From Amblyomma americanum (Eukaryota; Arthropoda; Arachnida; Ixodida; Ixodidae), in NCBI RefSeq assembly GCF_052857255.1, contig NC_135505.1:50999007-51063006 (forward strand): a DNA stretch of 64,000 nucleotides, given 5' to 3'. The notes beneath the pieces are model-generated. The model did not search any database. It was not told where the DNA came from and worked only from the letters and a program-made list of their open reading frames with translations. The stretch's first letter is position 1. Every line of letters starts with the position of its first letter. Below, one piece after another: positions 57,246 through 64,000 of this stretch. Position numbers and translations under genes: made by a program.

Positions 57246-57960
57246 GTCTGCGGGATACGATGGTGGACGTCACGATCGCCGCTGGCGTGGGAGGCGAGGG
57301 GGGATACAATGTTATCCCCCTCGTCTCCCTCGCCAGCGGCGATCGTGACGTCAACGTACGCGCTGGCCACCAGGAATGTGAAGAGAAGGCACCGCTGGTA
57401 CTCTGCTCATTTACGGCCCAGCACTGACCTGACGTCACGGCAGCGCGCTGCCTACTGCGGAGATGGTTGCATGCCGGAGCATGACGGCAAAAATTTGCTG
57501 CTAGGGTGGCAATGCCCGAGGGGATAAAAGGAAGAACTCGCGGCGGGAAACGCTGTCTCGCTGCCGGACCTATCTTGAGTGTCCGAGGAAACCCTTCGCT
57601 GCTCGCCGGCATTCGAACCCAACGCCGGTCGACGTCAACGACTTGGTGAGCCACTGAGCATCTATTTTACGGATACAAGATTCTTCCGCAGTGTACTTTG
57701 CCTCACGTTAGAATAATAAACTATTTCCTAGCGTGCCCTGGTGTTGACTATTTCGTCGGAGCCTGCCGAGGCTGTGACTCCTCGCCACGGGTTCGCGAAA
57801 CGTGTTGCGTACTTGAATAACGCCTGGGTGTAGCTGGCACAGAAGCTCGCCTTCCCGTCCAACTGGACGCAAACTGACCCCATTGGTTGCAGAGTGGTAT
57901 GCTTGTCTGCCTGATGACTGCGGAGATTTATGCATGAAAGTGGAAATTTGAATCTGTCAA
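57246..57960 (+). repeat. possible solo LTR or short non-autonomous element
   Basis: A GC-rich block unlike its surroundings. It opens with the palindrome at 57266-57352 and holds GGATAAAAGGAAG (TATA-like, 57519-57531) about 190 bases before AATAATAAACTATTT (poly-A signal-like, 57710-57724). A G/C-rich stretch with TGTGACTCCTCGCC follows at about 57771. The promoter-then-poly-A order suits an LTR. Ends and target duplications are not determined. Confidence 0.35.
57266..57352. repeat. near-perfect 40-bp inverted repeat
   Basis: Left arm 57266-57306 starts GACGTCACGATCGCC; right arm 57313-57352 ends GGCGATCGTGACGTC; loop CAATGT. Two mismatches and one single-base indel by eye. The arm ends contain TGACGTCA-like (CRE-type) cores. 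Confidence 0.95.
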
Positions 57961-57988
57961 AAGAAGAGCATTGCGTTTTTTATGGGAC
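57907..57988. repeat. ~82-bp direct repeat flanking the microsatellite, left copy
   Basis: CTGCCTGATGACTGCG ... AATTTGAATCT ... TTATGGG; the right copy is 58704-58786. Confidence 0.8.
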
Positions 57989-58418
57989 AAATGCTCGTCT
58001 TTGTCTGTCTAGGCTTGTTCCCGTTTTTCTGCGCCAACTTTTGTCTATACGTAATTTGTCTTAAAGAGGCCTACAATGATAACTGTCTATTAAGCTTACC
58101 ATTCGAGAACTCCGTCCTGGCCGACATTCTAGGTACGAGGGGACTTGAAGCGGATCAATTGCACGCGCAATGTTTCCTTTATTACAGAGGTCTCTCCTGG
58201 CTTGCCCGGTGGACTCTCCGCTGCGGGGCCAGAGTATCTAAAGACCTGGGAGGACTGGCAGACCATGCTTTGCTAAGACGAGCCGGCCAGGCAGACAATC
58301 GCCACCCACCGAGCTGCCAGTGTTTTGGACGTTGAAAACAAATATTTCACGTCAGTGGAGGTGGTGTGCGGGGACCCAGGGGCGTGCATGCTCCGAATTC
58401 CTTTGTTCAAATAATGTT
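57989..58418. other. non-coding; open 117-codon stretch without motif
   Basis: 57982-58335 is open (MGQMLVFVCLGLFPFF, hydrophobic at its start) but resembles no family I know and is probably chance. Confidence 0.4.
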
Positions 58419-58420
58419 TG

Positions 58421-58516
<96 letters not shown>

Positions 58517-58720
58517 CCCGCCCGCCCGCCCGCCCGCCCTCCTGTCTGGCTGGCTGGCTGGCTCTTTGATTGGCTGCCGCTGGCTGGCTGGATGGCTGGC
58601 TGCCTGCCTTCCTAGTTGCCTGCCTTCCTGCCTGCCTGTCTTCCTGCCTGTCTTGCTGCCTGGCTGCTTGCCTGGCTGTCTGGTTACCTGCCTTCCTGCC
58701 TGCCTGCCTGATGACTGCGT
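58419..58720. repeat. (TGCC)25 microsatellite with degenerate flank
   Basis: 100 bases of pure TGCC (58419-58518), then five CGCC-type units (58519-58538), then degenerate TGGC/TGCC/TTCC units to about 58720. Translates as Leu-Pro-Ala-Cys repeats in all plus frames; the apparent open frames there are an artefact of the 4-base unit lacking stops. Confidence 0.95.
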
Positions 58721-58786
58721 TGAGACTTATGCCTGAAATTGAAAAATTGAATCTATCAATTGAAGAACACTGCGCTTCTTATGGGG
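58704..58786. repeat. ~82-bp direct repeat, right copy
   Basis: Matches 57907-57988 with moderate divergence; the CTGCCTG at its start is continuous with the microsatellite. Confidence 0.8.
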
Positions 58787-59214
58787 CCTTCGAAGCTATT
58801 ACGCGTGAAGAGCTTTCCTCCGCCATTAGTTTGTGGTGTGTAACGGTACAACGCACATGTTAGAATTCGCGTTCTTTATTTATTGGCCGAACTGTGGGGA
58901 TGCATGGTGTCAGTCAACTTATTCTTGGCGATTTCTGACTGAGGCAGAAATGAAAGAGACTGCGTTGACGAACAGCAGAGTAATTAAGGGCCGTACGTAC
59001 ACCTACAGCTTACCGTTGTGCTTTAGCGCGCAAAGATTTTGCGATCTACGACTTAAGTTTTATGATTTCTCTAGCCCACGCTTCACAAGAAAATGGTGAA
59101 GTGGGCAAGGACAGTTTTTGTTTTGATGTGTAGCGCTATCATCGATCACAAGGCCATCAGTTGATAGTCCGCACTTGACGATATTTTTTTTCATCGTTCG
59201 TAGATGGCTTGGAG
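58787..59214. other. non-coding spacer
   Basis: Nothing recognised. Confidence 0.45.
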
Positions 59215-59588
59215 CTTTATTTCATTTTATTCCTAATCTTGCCATACAAAATATCAAAACACTAACTGAACCTATAGCCAGAGACTAGTGTGCGGTTCGG
59301 AAACAACATACATGGTGGCAATTACACAGCACTTGTGCAAAAAGAAAAGCACAAAATCACGGCGAAACACCAAAATACAGCATACAATAAGGAGAAAATA
59401 AAATATGTGCATTTTACAGCAGAATGAATAAACATCTGTCATGAACAGCACGGTACAGCAAACACAAACCGAAAACGACTGTCACATAGGTGATATAAGG
59501 CCCATAAAGTGTGTTCTTAATGTTTTATTTCTTTAATGGACCTGCTTTATTTCTAGCGTACAGCATTCCAAACCATGCCTCCTGAAAA

Positions 59589-59885
59589 CTATACCAACTT
59601 TTCGCTGTAGATATTAATATTCGGTGGAAGATTAGAGTTACTATGTGTGAGATATCTTGTGCGTCGAGAAGAAGAGCGAAACATGGAGGCATTGAAAAGT
59701 TGATTATATAATACCATTTTGTTTACACACACCGCTATGTTTAACGGCCGGAAAAAGTAAGAAGGAAGGAAATTTAATAACTGGAAAAGTGGTTTTCTGG
59801 GCTCAGTATAGTTGCTTTCGGTTATAAATCGGATAGCTTGTATTCGTAATCGCCAGATAGGATCAAGGTAAGTGTTGTGTGTCAA
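59589..59885 (-). pseudogene. C-terminal domain of LINE J ORF2
   Basis: Minus strand, 98 codons: YLDPIWRLRIQAIRFIT, PLFQLLNFLPSYFF and VCVNKMVLYNQL, matching the post-RT helical region (the ...LQKRAIRII... motif) of Jockey/CR1-type LINEs. Ends at TAA or TAG near 59589. Confidence 0.7.
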
Positions 59886-60239
59886 ACTCCATGATTCTAT
59901 ACATTATGTAAATGGCCGCTAACAAGGGCTAAATGAAGAATACGCAGCGTATGCATGTTAAAACAATAGCGGGCCTGTAATATGGCATAACAGACAGAAG
60001 CCAACTTCGAACAGATGGCGCTAATCTGATTTTTCCATTGAAGAAGTTCATCTAGAATGACCACAAGATACTTAAATGAGTGTGCTCGTTGAAGTGAGTG
60101 GTAGGTAATGAAAATGTTAATTTAGTAGCTGTCAATGACTTTTGCTCGTGAGCTAAAAACAATATTTTTAGTTTTGCTTGAATTAATCGTTAGCTTGTTG
60201 GTAAAAACCAGCTTGAAATTTTTTTCAATTCAGCGTTTG

Positions 60240-60878
60240 TTTTTGCTTCTAAATCCCCATGTTTGTCATCTGTAACTATGATCGCAGCGTCATCTGCATA
60301 CATTAATATATCAGAGCAACATAGGGTTTTCGGCCAATCACTGAATTAGAACGAAAATAACATGGACCCTAAAACGGATCCTTGAGGAAACCCGGTCTGT
60401 AAATATTGAAGTGACGATATAAAGTTATTGATAACTGCAGCTTGTTCACGGTTTTCGATGTAACCGGAAAGTGAGCTGTTGACTTCGCCACGGAATCTAT
60501 AATGATTTAATTTGCTGAGTATAATAGCGCGATCCACTGTGTCAAATGCTTTCTTTAAATCAACAAATACAACTGCAGCCAGTTTGATCTCATGTAATGC
60601 TCTATTAATTAATTGAGTCAAGGTTAGGACTGCAGATACCGATGAATGATTTTTTCGAAATCGATGTTGCAGTTGACAGAGTAAGTCATACTTTTTTAAG
60701 AATTGGCACATATAGTGGGGTAGATATCGTAAATATTGCTAATAACATTTAGTACAGAAATGGGTCGGTAGCTCGACGCGTTGGATTCGTGTCCACCTTT
60801 GTATACTGGGACAACTTTGGCAATCTTTAGTGTGAAGGGGTACATTGCATGTTTTAATAATTGATTAAAATTTTGCAT
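60240..60878 (-). pseudogene. reverse transcriptase of LINE J
   Basis: Minus strand: KIAKVVPVYKGG, ASSYRPISVLNVISNIY, a frame change, LQHRFRKNHSSVSAVL, VVFVDLKKAFDTVDR (catalytic Asp), LQTGFPQGSVLGSMLF, a frame change, then YADDAAIIVTDD (catalytic pair, at about 60305-60290). The linker upstream (61415-60999) has VWKIITELAGKAS and FNSFFTNINPSLAD, conserved in such LINEs. All three catalytic Asp are still readable but in different frames. Confidence 0.85.
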
Positions 60879-61860
60879 AAGATGGGTATCAAGATATCAG
60901 TGTTTTTCTTATGTATACGTGGGTTAATTTTCGTCCACTCCGGCTGATTTAGTGCCTGCTAAGAAGATAATAATTTATATAATTTCATCGGGTTCGATTT
61001 AAAACATTCCAAAAGTATTGATAACTGAATTCGATGCAGCATTTTCTTGTTGTGATTCAAGAAGTTGATCAGCCAATGACGGGTTGATATTGGTGAAAAA
61101 TGAATTAAATCTTTCTGTAGTACTGTGACCTATTCTCTCCGCGAGAACGCGGCGCAAACTGGCTTTGCCAGCGAGTTCAGTTATTATTTTCCAGACCTTA
61201 TTTGAATTGTTGGAAGGCTGCACAAAGAGACGCGTGTAATAAGCTTGTTTTCGTACCCTCAACAACAACACGGTTCTATTACGCAGGCGCTGAAATTTGT
61301 TTAGATAGTAAACATTTTTTTGTGTGGCTTCCACTTGCTGTACCATGAATCTTTTTTCTATTAAAACGGAGAGGATTGGCTGAGTATCCAAGGGCACAGT
61401 GGCGCTTCGTAACACCGAACACTTATATTTCTGCTGCAGTTAGTAACCGTTTTCGAAAGCGTGTCTATTAGGTTACTTAGCTCTGTATCGACGTCGTCAT
61501 GGTGTAGTACACTGGGTCGACGGCCGATAGAATTTCATGCAGTCGGGCATAATCACTTTTAGATACATACTTCTTGCTCCCATGCTCTGGTTTTACATCC
61601 GTGCCAAAAGCAACAAAAAGTGAGAGGTGAGCGGAGATGGGTTCGCTGTAAACCCCAGCGTGTATCTTAGTCGGTAGATTTGTTAATGCGTAATCAATAA
61701 TGATGAAAAGAAGGAAGTTAGACGCATGGATGTATAAATCATATTTCGGAAATTGTACGATAATAGCACATTCTCGTAGTCATTGTGGCATTCAGTACTT
61801 CTATCAATGTTTAAATCGTCAACAATAATTAGGCGTTCTGTGTGTGCAGCAAGCGTTTAA

Positions 61861-63569
61861 AAATTTCTTTAAGTGTGTGGTTTCTTGCATGCTTAAACCT
61901 GGCATGCTCTCACGCAAACACACGCCACGCGGTTACTCCATGCGACTGAGGTAACCTTCACACGCACATGGCAAATCTGGACTAGCTGTGCGTTCTACTC
62001 TTGGTGCTCTCTGTGCTGAGGCTGAATCGCTGCTCTTCGGCGACTGCGGTTCACTCACCATATGCATCCGCGGAGCACCCTCCGTTCCGCCCCAACCAGA
62101 ACTTCCTGTTTCACCCACGCCGGTGGAATATGTGGATGCTTGGTGTTGTCTGCCTCAACTGCTGGCCAAATGTCGAAACCTCCACATTAAGAGCACATCA
62201 TCAGATTGACTACGTTGACTGGACGGCAAACTCCGCTCCCACATTCCGCAAATTAACCCGTTGCTGTGCCAGCTGAGATGACCTTATCCTTTCAATCTTC
62301 CTAATTCATCCGCCCACCTGGCCCTCATCTGCCCATGTTACGTCTTTTCTATCTTAGAATCTACTTGGTTGTATTAAGATGTCATAGGTAATGCTGTCTT
62401 CTCTTCACATGCCCTCCCAATGTCTATTTCTGTTTCTTCATATTGATTAAGATATCGCTAATTCGCATTTGTTCTACGACGAATTTTTCTCTCTTTCACA
62501 CCAATATTTTCCCACGACTCACTGCACTATCCAATATTTATTTTCAGTGCTTTCTTATTGAGGTAGCTATTTATCTCTCATGGTACGGATCCGTGGTGGT
62601 CCCTACGTGCAAAAGGTCGATGTACACATTTACGCTCTCTAATACCTCGCCACCTATACCGACCTCTTGATTCCTTCTCAAAGTGTTTGACATTGCTTTA
62701 GTTTTTTATATGTTATTTATTAACCTTGTAGTCTAGCAGACATCTCTCGTTCTTGGTGTGAAGGAAGCAGTCGACACCGCAGTGCAAGGTTCAGTTGCAG
62801 AGCCTTCTGAAGCAACAGCAAAAACAACTTGCAGACTGACCATTCTGCCTGAGGCGTTTGACCTTCACACAGCTGCAGATATAGCTGAGCTAAATGTTCT
62901 TATTTTAGTCCCACCGCTTTGCGTTTCCTGCCAACATCTTCGACTATGCTTTGTAGTTTCGCCATCACTAGTAGGCAATTAGAATGGACGTTTATCGCCA
63001 ATTCTTCGCAATTTACCTCTTTGAATGCATCCAACGAGAAAAACAAACTAAGGAGTATAAAAAGATCGTCTTTTGTTGCCAGACACCCTGGAGAAAATGG
63101 TTTGCCTGGAAAGAAGGCTAAGGTAGCAGAGGGAGATGGAGAGTAAGGTGAGCGGATGAGGCTGTAAAGTCTGCGGGGAAAAGAAAAGCTGGCCCATGAC
63201 ACGGTCAATTGGAGGCAAGGCCTTTGCAATGCAGAGGACGCAGTTTGGCTACTACACGGCCTTCGGAGAGAGAGCGAACAGGGTGTTAGAACGGTGAACT
63301 TCGCGAGGACAAGCAGAACGGAACCTTGAATGCCGTAGCGGAGGCTCAAAAGTCTTTTTGCAAACGAGGTAAGGGAAGGAATTGATAGAGTAAGATGCAG
63401 TGTACTTCCTCTTAAACGTTCTGTTTTGCAGCATCTTAGGCAAGTTATCCGGGCATTCACGTGGAGAAAGCAGCGTTAGGAGTGAAAGCCCAGCCTTAAT
63501 GGCCAGCTTAGACATCAATGAAAGGCACTTCAGTAGTCTGAGAGCTTTTATGTTTTTTTATGTTATAAC
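61861..63569. other. non-coding; no gene recognised
   Basis: Includes a 186-codon minus-strand open stretch (63460-62900) and several short ones, none with a recognisable motif. 61920-62280 is more GC-rich than its surroundings. Confidence 0.4.
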
Positions 63570-63993
63570 GCCTGACCTGAGCTCAAGTAAGTCGTGCACC
63601 TGTAACATATTTGAGTTAATTTTCTGTCTGTTATCCGTCTGCCATTTTCTGCGTTACTCGTTACAGAGATGGATGTTTTCAAGTCTTCGCTCAGTGCTTA
63701 TCGTTTTCTTCTCAGGGGGAAGGCAATCTCTAGGTTTAAATTCAAAAAGTGTTCACAGTGTGTACAGCTTGATGGAACCGGTAAGTGCATGGCGATCTGC
63801 CTATGCATGTCGGTGTTAGCACTGCGAGAAAACTCTTTTTACAACTACACCGCATGGTAGAGAATGCAGACATTATTTAAGGCGTGCAATTCCGTCAAAA
63901 ACTCTCTCTCTCAAGTGTATATGTTTTCGCCGCCAATTTTTCCCATTGGATTTCAACCAAGTGCAATATCTTGGTAGCTGAAAATAGAATTCT
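63570..63993. repeat. direct repeat, right copy
   Basis: Second copy of 54371-54850. This copy is open where the left copy has a stop: ATG 63670, MDVFKSSLSAYRF to KCSQCVQLDG, then GGTAAGTGC, which looks like a splice donor. Confidence 0.85.
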
Positions 63994-64000
63994 AAATTTG

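Larger units (their letters stand above)
59215..61860 (-). mobile_element. LINE J, minus strand, 5'-truncated and decayed
   Basis: Minus strand: endonuclease C-terminus near 61830 (VDDLNIDRSTECHNDYENV, the Asp/Asn motif) and SEPISAHL-type His motif near 61640; linker 61415-60999; RT 60878-60240; C-terminal domain 59885-59589. No RNase H after RT. A possible 3' end is AATAAAATGAAATAAAG at about 59238-59220. Clade near Jockey/CR1 by layout. Confidence 0.8.

Noticed and set aside
58320..58740. A 138-codon and two overlapping open frames rich in Leu-Pro-Ala-Cys
   Set aside because: They are the translation of the (TGCC)n microsatellite, whose 4-base unit contains no stop in any plus frame.
62900..63460. 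186-codon minus-strand open frame
   Set aside because: Serine/leucine-rich low-information translation without a motif or gene context.
54371..63993. The 54.4/63.6 kb direct repeats as LTRs of one large element
   Set aside because: No TG...CA ends, no primer site or polypurine tract, and no gag/pol in matching orientation between them.
1..64000. A CRISPR array, bacterial operon or phage system
   Set aside because: No regularly spaced repeats and no prokaryotic coding density; the window is plainly eukaryotic.

Overview
This is eukaryotic, intron-bearing, repeat-dominated DNA. The transposon families (Ty3/gypsy pols, RNase H-bearing and CR1/L2-like LINEs, DUF4371-type hAT, pogo-like) and several tRNA-derived SINEs with arthropod-like bodies suggest a chelicerate, most likely an ixodid (hard) tick. 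That taxon is inferred from family resemblance recalled from knowledge, not from a search. The only host coding sequence I can support is one short first exon on the minus strand (6899-7021). It resembles the N-terminus of an SLC5-type sodium/solute symporter and ends in a consensus GT splice donor. Everything else that codes is transposon-derived, and most of it is broken.

Layout. 1-4599: plus-strand Ty3/gypsy element A, decayed, with a 3' LTR and a foldback (inverted duplication) in pol. 4600-12108: mostly non-coding, with the SLC5-like exon and two SINEs. 12109-31954: a nest of retroelements that can be unpicked base by base. Outer minus-strand gypsy element E (LTRs 12114-12970 and 30733-31949, 5-bp target duplication ATGTC) was cut in its integrase by minus-strand gypsy element B (LTRs 13859-14061 and 27647-27851, target duplication ATAT). 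B was cut in its own integrase by plus-strand gypsy element C (15147-20244, two 151-bp LTRs) and in gag by plus-strand LINE D (about 23112-26550). A 387-bp retroposed sequence with an 11-bp target duplication sits in the right LTR of E. Removing C and B restores the integrase reading frames across the joints, which fixes the order E, then B, then C and D.

31955-64000: a graveyard of fragments: an RNase H-type LINE (minus, 32526-34240), a gypsy fragment G (34430-36244), a hAT element (minus, 37187-39459), SINEs, a gypsy integrase H (about 44100-45470), three LINE pieces (45590-46040, 48930-50020, 50270-52300), a pogo-like 5' half (minus, 52312-53264), an LTR-like block with a long palindrome at its start (57246-57960), a (TGCC)25 microsatellite (58419-58518) and a minus-strand LINE J (59215-61860). 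A diverged direct repeat of about 0.45 kb occurs at 54371-54850 and 63570-63993.

How parts work together: gag/PR/RT/RNase H/IN modules of A, B, C, E and G form retrotransposition units. LINE D has an almost undamaged EN-RT protein whose frame runs straight on from ORF1 past one TGA. E has protease followed directly by integrase with no RT between them, the Gmr1-like order, and has lost the RT expected downstream.
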